Shown piece by piece: positions 7,544-15,641 of a DNA stretch of 45,762 nt (its first letter is position 1; the number at the start of each line of letters is the position of its first letter). The translations under genes were made by a program, and so were the position numbers. This DNA is from an uncultured Collinsella sp. (GTDB taxonomy: Bacteria; Actinomycetota; Coriobacteriia; Coriobacteriales; Coriobacteriaceae): positions 1 to 45,762 of the forward strand of contig CABUTO010000015.1 in assembly GCA_902494535.1 (NCBI GenBank). The letters are read 5' to 3'. Under the pieces are notes generated by a model, which was given only the letters and a program-made list of their open reading frames with translations, ran no database searches and was not told the DNA's origin.

Positions 7544-7619
7544 CCGTCGGAACAGAAGAAACCCCCGCGCGACCTTTGCGAAGCAAGGGGGAGCGCGGGG
7601 GTTTCTTCTGTTCCGACGG
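7544..7619 (-). terminator. Long perfect hairpin between prs and pth
   Basis: Arms 7544-7570 and 7593-7619 are 27-nt perfect inverted repeats around a 22-nt loop. It lies just downstream of the prs stop. The AGAAGAAACCCCCGCGC type arm has no long T-run, so the end of prs mRNA is inferred from stability and place. Confidence 0.65.
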
Positions 7620-7648
7620 CGATGCGCCGGGTTACAAGGACGATGCGA

Positions 7649-8635
7649 CTACAGCGCGAAGTCGCCGCCGACGAGCGTGGAGACGGGCTCCTCGTGGTAA
7701 ACGGCGGAGATGGCCTGAGCGAACTCCTCGGCGACCGAGATGGTCTTGATCTTGCCGCCGACCTCGACAGGAATGGCGTCGGTGACGAGGCACTCGACGA
7801 TCGGGGCGTCGTTCAGACGCTCGATGGCCGGACCGGAGAAGATGCCGTGGGTGGCGCAGACGTAGATGTCGCCAGCGCCCATAGCCTTGAGCTCCTTGAC
7901 GTTGGCGCACAGGGTGCCAGCGGTGTCGATCATGTCGTCGTTGATGATGCAGGTCTTGCCCTTGATGTCACCGATGATGCCCATGACCTCGGCGGCGTTG
8001 TGGCGCGGACGGCCCTTGTGGGCGATGGCCAGGTCGCAGCCGAGCATGTCGGACAGCTTCTTGGCGGCCTTGGCGCGACCCACGTCGGGGGAGACGACAA
8101 CCAGGTTGTCGGTGTCGAAGTGCATGTCGTTGTAGTACTGGCCAAACAGCGGCAGCGCGGACAGGTGGTTAACCGGGATATCAAAGAAGCCCTGGATCTG
8201 GCCCTGGTGCAGGTCGAGGGTGATGATGCGATTGACGCCGGCGCGCTCGAGCAGGTTGGCGACGAGGCGGGCGGTGATGGGCTCGCGCGGGCCGGCCTTG
8301 CGGTCCTGGCGGGCATAGCCGTAGTGGGTGATAACGGCGGTGATGGAGCGGGCGGATGCGCGCTTGGCAGCGTCGGTGGCGATGAGCAGCTCCATGAGCA
8401 TGTCGTTGACGTTGCCGCCGGCCACGGACTGAATCAGGAAGACGTCGGCGCCGCGGACGGTCTCGTCGTAGCGGGCGTAAATCTCACCATTGGCGAACTG
8501 CTTTAGCGTAAGGCCCGAAAGCTCGACCCCAAGGTACTCAGCAATCTTCTGAGCGAGGGGACGGTTGGAGGAACCGGAATACACGCGGATGGACTTGCGC
8601 ATATTCTCCGACTTCTCGGGATCATTAATCGGCAT
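7649..8635 (-). CDS. prs: Ribose-phosphate pyrophosphokinase (PRPP synthase)
   Basis: This enzyme makes PRPP from ribose 5-phosphate and ATP, the precursor of purines, pyrimidines, NAD, His and Trp. It is 328 residues. Motifs include FANGEIYARYDETVRGADVF, the flexible-loop region with YARQDRKAGPREPITARLVA, DLHQGQIQGFFD, and the PRPP-binding loop INDDMIDTAGTL. The ATG at 8635 has AAGGAGAAGGG upstream. A TACAAT box at 8682-8687 is a candidate promoter. It is next to glmU, an order common in Gram-positive genomes, but a terminator separates the two here on the upstream side of glmU's end. Confidence 0.96.
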   Translation of the reverse strand: MPINDPEKSENMRKSIRVYSGSSNRPLAQKIAEYLGVELSGLTLKQFANGEIYARYDETVRGADVFLIQSVAGGNVNDMLMELLIATDAAKRASARSITAVITHYGYARQDRKAGPREPITARLVANLLERAGVNRIITLDLHQGQIQGFFDIPVNHLSALPLFGQYYNDMHFDTDNLVVVSPDVGRAKAAKKLSDMLGCDLAIAHKGRPRHNAAEVMGIIGDIKGKTCIINDDMIDTAGTLCANVKELKAMGAGDIYVCATHGIFSGPAIERLNDAPIVECLVTDAIPVEVGGKIKTISVAEEFAQAISAVYHEEPVSTLVGGDFAL

Positions 8636-8681
8636 TACCCTTCTCCTTTATATATCGAATGCCATATAGATGCCTTTTTGC

Positions 8682-8687
8682 ATTGTA
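8682..8687 (-). promoter_or_regulatory. Candidate -10 box TACAAT for prs
   Basis: On the minus strand TACAAT lies 46 nt upstream of the prs ATG. A TTGACG occurs farther upstream, but its spacing to this box is too long to be its -35. Confidence 0.4.
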
Positions 8688-8775
8688 ACCGCGCGACGGG
8701 GTTTATCGAGTCTTGATAACGTCTTTACCGTCAACGGACACGAACCGACCACTCATCCGGCCGCGCAGGTCAGCA

Positions 8776-8812
8776 TAGAAAAAGGAGCCGTCCCCACGGA
8801 AGCGGCTCCTTA
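8776..8812 (-). terminator. Intrinsic terminator of glmU
   Basis: On the minus strand AAGGAGCCG and CGGCTCCTT arms enclose a loop containing GGGGACGG and are followed by TTTTTC. It lies 17 nt after the glmU stop. Confidence 0.75.
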
Positions 8813-8828
8813 GATGCTTGGTAAAACG

Positions 8829-10241
8829 TTATACCTCGTCGTCCTCGTGCAGGCGGCGGCGATAATCGGCGGCCCAGCCCTCAATATTTACCTGACGGGC
8901 GCGGCCCAGACCGAGTGCGTCTGCCGGGACCGGCTCAGTGATGACGGAGCCGGCGGCCACGAGCGCGCCGTCGCCAATCTGGGCGGGCGCGACCATCATG
9001 GTATCGGAACCGATGAAGGCATCCTTGCCGATGACGGTTTTGTGCTTGTGTACGCCGTCGTAGTTGCAGGTGATGGAGCCGGCGCCCACGTTGACGCCGG
9101 AGCCCATGGTCGTGTCGCCGATGTAGGACAGGTGCGGCACCTTGGAGCCCTCGCCGATCGTGGACTTCTTGATCTCCACGTGCGTGCCGGCCTTGGAGCC
9201 GTCGAGCATGTGGGTACCCGGGCGCAGGTAGGCGCGCGGGCCGCAGTCGACGCCGTTCTCGATGACGGCCTCGATGGCGATGGTCTCATCGATGATGCAG
9301 CCGCTGCCGACGGTGGTGTCGGTGAGACGGCTGTTGGGGCCGAGCTGGCACTCCTCGCCCACGGTGACGTGGCCGATCAGGTGCGTCTGCGGCCACACGA
9401 CGGTGTCGCGGCCGATGGTGGCGTCGGGGCCGATCCAGGCCTGCGTGGGGTCGATGAAGGTAACGCCCTCGGCCATCCAGTGCTCGTTGATGCGGTCGCG
9501 CGCGATGGCGGTGAGCTGCGCGAGCTGGATGCGGCTGTTGACGCCCAGGCCGTCGCGGTAGTCATCGCAGTGGAAGATGGAGACTGCCTGGCCGTGGCCC
9601 TTGAGGATCTCGAGCATGTCGGGCAGATAGTACTCGGACTGCGCGTTGTCGTTGCCGATCTCGTCAATGTGCGCGGCGAGCTGCGCGCCGTCGAAGGCGT
9701 AGCAGCCGGCGTTGCACTCGAGCAGCGTGGCGGCCTGCTCGGGTGTGCAGTCCTTCTGCTCGATGATGCGTTCGATCTGGCCGTCGGCACCCAGCTTGAT
9801 GCGGCCGTAGCCGAAGGGGTCGGGCGGGGTCATGGTCATGACGGTGCAGGCGAGCTCGCCGGTGGCGACGGTCTGCGCGAACTTGGCGACGGTGTCGGCG
9901 GTGATGAGCGGCAGGTCGCCGTTGAGCACGACGACGGGGCCTTGCGTGATGCCGCAGGCCTCGAGCGCGACCTTCACGGCGTGACCGGTGCCCAGGCGCT
10001 CGGTCTGCTCAACGCACTCGACCTTGGTGGCGCTGTTGGCATAGGCGCCGTCGATGAGGGCGCGCATCTCGTCGGCGTGGCTGCCGATGACGACCACGAC
10101 GCGGCTGCAGCCGGCCTTGATGGTGGCGTCGACGATCCACTGGACCATGGGCTTGCCCAGGATCTTGTGCGAAACCTTGCAGTGGTTCGACTTCATGCGG
10201 GTGCCCTCGCCGGCAGCGAGGATAATTGCGGTTGCGTCCAT
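8829..10241 (-). CDS. glmU: Bifunctional GlmU: glucosamine-1-phosphate acetyltransferase / UDP-GlcNAc pyrophosphorylase
   Basis: It makes UDP-N-acetylglucosamine for peptidoglycan in two steps. The N-terminal uridyltransferase begins MDATAIILAAGEGTRMKSN, with the nucleotide loop LAAGEGTRM, then VVLNGDLPLI. The C-terminal left-handed beta-helix acetyltransferase has hexapeptide repeats, RPGTHMLDGSKAGTHVEIKKS and NYDGVHKHKTVIG, as in known GlmU. It is 470 residues, the usual length. The open frame extends to 10451, but the ATG at 10241 has an AGGAGATC site and starts the domain, so the extra 70 codons are not part of it. Transcribed away from the ECF operon. Confidence 0.95.
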   Translation of the reverse strand: MDATAIILAAGEGTRMKSNHCKVSHKILGKPMVQWIVDATIKAGCSRVVVVIGSHADEMRALIDGAYANSATKVECVEQTERLGTGHAVKVALEACGITQGPVVVLNGDLPLITADTVAKFAQTVATGELACTVMTMTPPDPFGYGRIKLGADGQIERIIEQKDCTPEQAATLLECNAGCYAFDGAQLAAHIDEIGNDNAQSEYYLPDMLEILKGHGQAVSIFHCDDYRDGLGVNSRIQLAQLTAIARDRINEHWMAEGVTFIDPTQAWIGPDATIGRDTVVWPQTHLIGHVTVGEECQLGPNSRLTDTTVGSGCIIDETIAIEAVIENGVDCGPRAYLRPGTHMLDGSKAGTHVEIKKSTIGEGSKVPHLSYIGDTTMGSGVNVGAGSITCNYDGVHKHKTVIGKDAFIGSDTMMVAPAQIGDGALVAAGSVITEPVPADALGLGRARQVNIEGWAADYRRRLHEDDEV

Positions 10242-10434
10242 GTGATCTCCTGTTACGTTATAGAGACGTGTGTTTGGAAACGATACACGGCGCAATATGA
10301 TACCGCAGGCATATGTTGAGCGCGTAGCGATTGGCTCATGGCGGCCGATGTCGGTGCCGCCGGCGTGGCGTTTGCGCTGCTTGCGTGCGGCGTTGGCGGT
10401 GCTGCGGAGCTGTCGTTTGAGCGAGGGGACGGGG

Positions 10435-11328
10435 GTGCCCGTGGACAACATACAAGAGGAGTTTGGCGGCGAGCCCGTCGCGGCATTCTCGATGTCGCAT
10501 CCGGCTGTGCCGGCCCTCTACATGGTGCTGACGCTGGGGCTCACCATGTTCTCGATGCAGCCGGTGCTGATTGCGCTGTCACTTGCGGGCGGGCTGGCGT
10601 ATGGATTTGCGACGCGCGGGGCTGCCCGCACGCTGGGCGCACTCCGCTGGCAGCTGCCGGTGATTTTGATTATCGCGCTGGTCAATCCGCTGTTTAGCGC
10701 CTCGGGCTCGACGGAGCTGTTCCGTATTGGCATGCGCGCGGTGTATCTGGAAAGCATGGTATACGGCCTGTGCATGGGCGGGCTGTTTGTGGCGAGCGTG
10801 CTGTGGTTTGAGGCCGCGGCGTCGATGCTCGAATACGACAAGGTGCTCGCGCTGCTGGGCAATGCCGCACCGGTGATTGCGCTCATGATCTCGATGTGCA
10901 TGAGGCTTATCCCGCAGTTTTTACGCCGCGGTCGTACGGTGCTGGCGGTGCAGGATGCGATTGATGTGCCGGGCCGCGCGCCCACCGATCCCGTGCGATC
11001 GCGCCTGCGGGCGTCGAGCGTGTTGATGGGCTGGGGCATGGAAGATTCGCTGGAGCGCGCGGACGCCATGCGCTCCCGTGGGTGGGGCGCCGCGACGCGT
11101 CGAACGACGTATGCGCGGTATCGGCTGGGGCGCGGCGATGTTGCCGCGCTGGTTGGACTTGCGCTGTTTGGCATGGCCACGACGGCAGTGGCGTGGACTG
11201 CGACGATGCAGTATTCGTTTTACCTGCAACTATCGGTGCCGGCGCCGTGGCTGGGCTATGTCGTGTACGCTGCCTGGATGATGCTGCCTTGCGCGTCGCA
11301 CGCGATTGATGAGAAGAGGTTTGGCTGA
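10435..11328 (+). CDS. ecfT: ECF transporter T component (CbiQ/EcfT-like transmembrane protein)
   Basis: This is the membrane scaffold that couples the ECF ATPases to a substrate-binding S component. Several hydrophobic helices are visible (LYMVLTLGLTMFSMQPVLIAL, LPVILIIALVNPLF). The two coupling motifs of EcfT are recognisable: a SVLMGWGMEDSLERADAMRSRGWG segment that matches the A-R-G pattern of CbiQ proteins, and RLIPQFLRRGRTVLAVQDAI before it. The start is uncertain. GTG 10435 has GAGGGG at 6 nt, GTG 10441 and ATG 10492 are alternatives. It overlaps ecfA by 1 nt (ATGA). About 200 nt separate it from glmU, read divergently. Confidence 0.85.
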   Translation: MPVDNIQEEFGGEPVAAFSMSHPAVPALYMVLTLGLTMFSMQPVLIALSLAGGLAYGFATRGAARTLGALRWQLPVILIIALVNPLFSASGSTELFRIGMRAVYLESMVYGLCMGGLFVASVLWFEAAASMLEYDKVLALLGNAAPVIALMISMCMRLIPQFLRRGRTVLAVQDAIDVPGRAPTDPVRSRLRASSVLMGWGMEDSLERADAMRSRGWGAATRRTTYARYRLGRGDVAALVGLALFGMATTAVAWTATMQYSFYLQLSVPAPWLGYVVYAAWMMLPCASHAIDEKRFG

Positions 11329-12971
11329 TGGCTCGGTTGGATAGGAGCTCGGCGGCGGGTGTGGCATATGGCTCGGCCGCGCCGGCGATTGAGGTGCGAG
11401 GCCTTAGTTTTGCCTATCCCGGGGCCGAGGCACCGGTGCTCGAGGGGCTTGATTGGCGTGTTTCCCAAGGTGCGTTTGCACTGCTTGTTGGCGGTACCGG
11501 TTCGGGCAAGTCGACGCTGCTGTCGCTGCTCAAGCCCGAGATCGCGCCGGCGGGTACGCGCTCCGGCGAGCTGCGCGTGCTGGGCGAGCCCGTCGCCGAC
11601 ATGGATGTGCGGGCATCGGCGGAGCGCGTGGGCTATGTGTTCCAGGATCCCGAGAACCAGATCGTGTGCGAAACCGTGTGGCACGAGATGGCGTTTGGCC
11701 TGGAAAACTTGGGGCTAGCACGTGATGAGATGCGCCGTCGCGTAGCTGAGACCAGCTATTTCTTTGGGCTGGAAGATTGGCTTCACCGCGATACTGACAC
11801 GCTTTCGGGTGGTCGCAAACAGTTGCTGTCGTTGGCGGCCGTTCTGGCGTTGCGCCCGCGCGTGCTGCTGCTCGACGAGCCCACGTCTCAGCTTGATCCG
11901 GTTGCGGAGAAGAATTTCCTGCACGCGCTGTTTCGTGTGAATCGCGAGCTGGGCTGCACGGTTGTTGTGGCGACGCATCAGCCGCGGCCGATGCTCGAGT
12001 ATGCGACGTGTACGTACCGGATTGAGGGCGGTCGCGTGCGCGAGGTGGCGGATATGTCTTCTTTGGGACGCCGAGAATCGCTGTTTTCCGATGACATGTT
12101 GGGGTGGGGTGCCATCCGATGTGCAAAAAACGGAGTATTCAGCAGGCGTGAGGACAATTTGGGTTCTCTGGAGCCGCCCGGGGACGTATCGAGCGCGAAA
12201 AAAAGTTCGGAATTGGACAAATCGTCCGAATTTGTGGCGCAAACGTCGCTCGAGAACGGCTCGGAAGCCTTCTCGCGCACGGATGGAAGCAGAATACTCC
12301 AAAAAATGCACGGCGGGTCGGCTACCACCCTGTCGGAAGGCTGGTTTCGCTACGATCGAGCGTCCGGCTGGGTGTTGCGTGGGCTCGATGCGTCGTTTTC
12401 GGCCGGTGCGGTGCATGCGGTTGTTGGCGGTAACGGCTGCGGCAAGTCGACGATGCTCTCGGTGCTGGCGAAGACCGCCAAGCTGCAGCGCGGCCGCATG
12501 GTGCGCGGAGCGGCCTCGGCGGCGCTGCTGCCTCAGAATCCCAAAGCATTGCTGGTTGCCGAGACGGTTCGCGATGAGCTGATGGAATGGGCCTCGACCT
12601 GCGGATATGACGAGAACTTGGCGCGGGAGCGTGCGGCGAGCTTGGGGTTGTCGGGTCTGGATGGACGCCATCCGTACGATCTTTCGGGCGGGCAGCGTCA
12701 ACTGCTTGCATTGGCAAAACTGCTGCTAATCGGCCCCGAACTGCTATTGCTCGATGAGCCCACCAAGGGTCTAGACCTGTTCAGCCGCCGCATCATCGCC
12801 CGCGCCCTGCGTGACCATGCGAAGGCTGGCGGCACCGTCATCATGGCTACGCACGATTTGGACTTTGCCGAGCAGGTAGCCGACGACGTCGTCATGATGT
12901 TTGACGGCGAGATTGCCTGCATGGAGCCGCCGGCCGACTTCTTTGCCGATAACGTGTTTTATAGGGCGTGA
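11328..12971 (+). CDS. ecfA: Fused double ECF transporter ATPase (EcfA-EcfA')
   Basis: This protein carries both ATPase halves of an ECF importer in one 547-residue chain. Domain 1 (about 15-250) has Walker A GGTGSGKST (about 55-63), LSGGRKQLLSLA and LLLDEPTSQLDP. Domain 2 (about 335-540) has GGNGCGKST (about 367-375), LSGGQRQLLALA and LLLDEPTKGLD. The linker (about 265-328) is low in similarity to ABC proteins and is encoded by a nested palindromic element of exactly 189 nt (12122-12310), which looks like an in-frame insertion. The DNA of the linker is poorer in G+C than its surroundings. It is translationally coupled with ecfT, and the S component follows 4 nt later. Confidence 0.9.
   Translation: MARLDRSSAAGVAYGSAAPAIEVRGLSFAYPGAEAPVLEGLDWRVSQGAFALLVGGTGSGKSTLLSLLKPEIAPAGTRSGELRVLGEPVADMDVRASAERVGYVFQDPENQIVCETVWHEMAFGLENLGLARDEMRRRVAETSYFFGLEDWLHRDTDTLSGGRKQLLSLAAVLALRPRVLLLDEPTSQLDPVAEKNFLHALFRVNRELGCTVVVATHQPRPMLEYATCTYRIEGGRVREVADMSSLGRRESLFSDDMLGWGAIRCAKNGVFSRREDNLGSLEPPGDVSSAKKSSELDKSSEFVAQTSLENGSEAFSRTDGSRILQKMHGGSATTLSEGWFRYDRASGWVLRGLDASFSAGAVHAVVGGNGCGKSTMLSVLAKTAKLQRGRMVRGAASAALLPQNPKALLVAETVRDELMEWASTCGYDENLARERAASLGLSGLDGRHPYDLSGGQRQLLALAKLLLIGPELLLLDEPTKGLDLFSRRIIARALRDHAKAGGTVIMATHDLDFAEQVADDVVMMFDGEIACMEPPADFFADNVFYRA
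12122..12310. repeat. In-frame nested palindromic element inside ecfA
   Basis: The ends are TGCAAAAAACGGAGTATTC (12122-12140) and GAATACTCCAAAAAATGCA (12292-12310), which pair over 9 bp plus 4 terminal bp across an A-rich internal loop. Inside lie nested pairs GTTCTC/GAGAAC (12163-12168, 12252-12257) and TTCGGA/TCCGAA (12206-12211, 12225-12230). The distances between the arms are nearly symmetrical. The length is 189 nt or 63 codons, so the reading frame is kept. This is typical of palindromic elements that spread into genes, but I know of no named family that it matches. Confidence 0.65.
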
Positions 12972-12975
12972 TGGG

Positions 12976-13689
12976 ATGACGGATTATCGCGTCGCGCGCT
13001 TGCTTGCAAAACTGGAGGTCCCGCTGTTGTTGGCGGTGCCGGCGGTGATGGCTGCCGCGTTGCTGTCGGGTGTTGAGCAGGCAGCATTGGCCATGCTGGT
13101 TGTGGTGGCGCTGGTGCTCGCGCTGTTCTTTGCGGGTTACGAGGCATCTCGTCCGGGTTTGCGCCAGATTATGCCCACGCTGGTTCTGGCAGCATTGGCC
13201 GCGGCGGGGCGCATCTTGTTTGGCCCCATTCCCGACTTTAAACCCGTGAGTGCCATCGCCATTATCGCGGGGGCGACGCTTGGTCGCCGCAATGGTTTTA
13301 TGGTCGGTGCGTTGGCGGCGCTGACCAGCAATTTCTTTTTTGGGCAGGGCATGTGGACGCCGTGGCAGATGTATGCCTGGGGGCTCGTGGGATACGTTGG
13401 CGGTGCGCTGGCGCATGCCGGCGCTTTTGATCGCGCCGATGGCACCGTGCGTATGCCGGCGCTGCTGACCTACGGCTTTGCTTCGGGTTTGCTGTACGGC
13501 GTTGTGATCAACGCCTACGACATTATCGGTTTTGTTCAACCGCTCACGTGGGCGGGTGCCATGGCACGTCTTGCCACGGCAGTGCCGTTCGATATCACAC
13601 ACGGCCTCGCGACCTGCGTGTTCTTGGCTGCCTTGTACAAGCCTTGGTGCCGTCGCATTAACCGTGTCGTCGTGAAATACGGGCTGTAA
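12976..13689 (+). CDS. ECF transporter S component, substrate unresolved
   Basis: This 237-residue membrane protein has about six hydrophobic helices and follows the T and A genes, so it is the substrate-binding S component of the importer. The pattern NFFFGQGMWTPWQMYAWGLVGYVGG is shared by a group of S components from Firmicutes and Actinobacteria for which cobalamin or related compounds have been proposed. I regard this as a hint only. The ATG at 12976 begins MTDYRVARLLAKLEVP, 4 nt after ecfA, with little ribosome binding site of its own, so coupling is likely. The C-terminus is positively charged (CRRINRVVVKYGL). Confidence 0.8.
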   Translation: MTDYRVARLLAKLEVPLLLAVPAVMAAALLSGVEQAALAMLVVVALVLALFFAGYEASRPGLRQIMPTLVLAALAAAGRILFGPIPDFKPVSAIAIIAGATLGRRNGFMVGALAALTSNFFFGQGMWTPWQMYAWGLVGYVGGALAHAGAFDRADGTVRMPALLTYGFASGLLYGVVINAYDIIGFVQPLTWAGAMARLATAVPFDITHGLATCVFLAALYKPWCRRINRVVVKYGL

Positions 13690-13714
13690 GGCATTTCGCG
13701 TTCCCTCACGAACT

Positions 13715-13775
13715 TGCGGTGGAATGGTTCTCGTTTTTGGCTATTTGCTGCCCAAACAGGAACTATTCCACCGCA
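13715..13775. repeat. Inverted repeat with TGCGGTGGAAT arms
   Basis: Arms 13715-13730 and 13760-13775 are inverted repeats with 15 of 16 matches. The one difference gives a G-T wobble, so the RNA stem is complete. The loop is 29 nt. It lies between the ECF S gene (plus) and exonuclease III (minus), both ending here. There is no T-run on either side, which argues against a simple terminator. Confidence 0.65.
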
Positions 13776-13779
13776 CCTT

Positions 13780-13825
13780 ATAGGGGGAGAGGGGTCACAT
13801 GATCTGTTTTCCTCTGTCCCCTAAA
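13780..13825. repeat. Copy of the GGGGACAGAGGAAAA module
   Basis: Read on the minus strand: AGGGGACAGAGGAAAACAGA, then TCATGTGACCCC. It matches the modules at 36545-36568 and 28884-28908. The outer parts AGGGGGAGAGG and CCTCTGTCCCCT can pair. Confidence 0.55.
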
Positions 13826-13839
13826 GGAATTACTTGGGG

Positions 13840-14658
13840 CTAGAGCTCTAGCGTGAGGGTGACGGGGCAGTGGTCGCTGCCAAAGATGTCGCCGCGGATG
13901 CCGGTGTCGCGAACGTTGGCGGCGATCGAATCGCTTACCAGAAAGTAATCGATGCGCCAGCCGGCGTTGTTCTTGCGGGCATTAAAGCGATAGCTCCACC
14001 AGCTGTAGACGCCCTCGACGTCGGGGTTTGCCGCGCGCCAGGTATCGGTAAAGCCGGCGTTGAGCAGCTCGGTAAACTTACCGCGTTCTTCGTCCGAAAA
14101 GCCGGCGTTGCCGCGGTTGGACTTGGGGTTCTTAAGGTCGATCTCCTCGTGCGCCACGTTAAAGTCGCCGCAGGTCACGACGGGTTTGCCACTCTCGCGC
14201 TCAAGCGCGCTCAAAAAGCCGCGATAGGCATCATCCCAGGCCATGCGCACGTCGATGCGGGCGAGTTCGTTTTGCGCGTTGGGAGTGTAGACATCCACAA
14301 ACCAGAACTTGTCGAACTCCAACGCGCAGACGCGGCCCTCGGTCGCGGCTTGGGCGACGAGTTCGGCCGCCTCGCCCTCGCCGGCGTAGGGTAACAGCGC
14401 GTCAGCGTGCAGCACGCGCAGCGGTTCCTGGCGGCTAAAGACCGCAGTGCCCGAATAGCCTTTACGCTCGGCGTAGCTCCAGGTTTGGCGATAGCCGGGC
14501 AGGTCAATATCAACCTGGCCTTCTTGCAGCTTGGTCTCTTGCAACGCCAGGATATCGACGTCGAGTTCTTGCGCGATCTGGATAAAGCTCGGGTCCTTTT
14601 TGAGCACGGCGCGCAGGCCGTTAACGTTCCACGAGGCAAAGGTGTAAGTCTGAGGCAT
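13840..14658 (-). CDS. xth: Exodeoxyribonuclease III (AP endonuclease)
   Basis: This repair enzyme cleaves at abasic sites and trims 3' ends. It is 272 residues and starts MPQTYTFASWNVNGLRA. Metal and catalytic motifs of the exonuclease III family are all visible: ILALQETKLQEGQ (metal-binding Glu), the VVTCGDFNVAHEEIDL segment (Asp and Asn), the SWWSYRFNARKNNAGWRIDYFLVS segment and GSDHCPVTL (Asp-His pair). The ATG at 14658 has AAAGGAC upstream. It is read divergently from the Sir2 gene and convergently with the ECF operon. Confidence 0.95.
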   Translation of the reverse strand: MPQTYTFASWNVNGLRAVLKKDPSFIQIAQELDVDILALQETKLQEGQVDIDLPGYRQTWSYAERKGYSGTAVFSRQEPLRVLHADALLPYAGEGEAAELVAQAATEGRVCALEFDKFWFVDVYTPNAQNELARIDVRMAWDDAYRGFLSALERESGKPVVTCGDFNVAHEEIDLKNPKSNRGNAGFSDEERGKFTELLNAGFTDTWRAANPDVEGVYSWWSYRFNARKNNAGWRIDYFLVSDSIAANVRDTGIRGDIFGSDHCPVTLTLEL

Positions 14659-14793
14659 GGTGTCCTTTCGACGGGGTTGGCAGGCTTAAGATTAGCGCAA
14701 CAGGGGCGGGGTGGGATCCGCGCATGCTGACTTAAAGGCCGCATGCTGGGACGTCGCTCAACGCTGCCCGACTAACAAGGACGGAGGACTCAT

Positions 14794-15546
14794 ATGACGC
14801 AGGCAATATCGGACCCCAGGCAGGCCTCCGCCGCGCTGGCGGATCTGTTTGACACCCACAAGCGCGTGGTCTTCTTTGGCGGCGCTGGTGTTTCTACGGC
14901 AAGTGGCATTCCCGATTTCCGCAGCGTGGACGGCCTGTATCACCAGCAGTTTGCCTATCCGCCCGAGACCATGCTGTCGCATAGCTTTTACGAGGCGCAT
15001 CCGGCGGAGTTCTTCGACTTTTACCGCACCAAGATGATCGCGCTTAACGCTAAACCCAACCGCTGCCACACCAAGCTGGCCGAGCTGGAGCGCGCCGGTA
15101 AGCTTGATGCCGTGGTGACGCAAAATATCGACGGCCTGCATCAGATGGCCGGCTCACAGCGAGTGTTTGAGCTGCACGGATCGGTCCATCGCAACATTTG
15201 CCAGTCGTGCGGCGCGGTCTATAGCGCCGAGTGGATTTGCTCGCGCGAGCACGAGGATGCCGCGGGCGTGCCTGCGTGCCCCGCGTGCGGTGGCCGCATC
15301 AAGCCCGATGTAGTGCTCTACGAAGAGCCGCTCGACGAGCATGTGTTGACCGGTGCCGTTGCCGCCATCGCCGCGGCCGATGCCCTCATTGTGGGCGGGA
15401 CCTCGCTCGTGGTGTATCCGGCGGCAGGCCTTACGCGATACTTTACCGGCGATACGCTGGCTATTTGCAATCTTGCTCCTACCGATCAGGATGCAAATGC
15501 CGACCTGCTGATTTCTTGCGACATCGCGGCCGCGTTTGCGTTCTAG
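14794..15546 (+). CDS. cobB: NAD-dependent protein deacylase of the Sir2 family
   Basis: This enzyme removes acyl groups from protein lysines using NAD+. It is 250 residues. NAD-binding motifs are FFGGAGVSTASGIPDFRS and TQNIDGLHQMAG; the catalytic His is in ELHGSVHRN. The zinc site has CQSCGAVY and CPACGG, four cysteines in two pairs. The C-terminal half has VGGTSLVVYPAAGL. The ATG at 14794 is preceded by GGACGGAGGA. It is followed after 95 nt by the folate gene. Whether the preferred acyl group is acetyl or a longer acid is unknown; the usual Tyr/Arg desuccinylase pair is not evident. Confidence 0.93.
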   Translation: MTQAISDPRQASAALADLFDTHKRVVFFGGAGVSTASGIPDFRSVDGLYHQQFAYPPETMLSHSFYEAHPAEFFDFYRTKMIALNAKPNRCHTKLAELERAGKLDAVVTQNIDGLHQMAGSQRVFELHGSVHRNICQSCGAVYSAEWICSREHEDAAGVPACPACGGRIKPDVVLYEEPLDEHVLTGAVAAIAAADALIVGGTSLVVYPAAGLTRYFTGDTLAICNLAPTDQDANADLLISCDIAAAFAF

Positions 15547-15641
15547 CCCGCGTGCGCGGATACAATAGAAAGACTGAGTGCAAAGCGACCCCGCCGCCAG
15601 CTCCCCAAGCTCGGCGGCGTGGGCATTTTAGGAGGATGTTC

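Noticed and set aside
8814..10319. A 501-codon plus-strand frame
   Set aside because: Antisense to glmU, which has complete family motifs.
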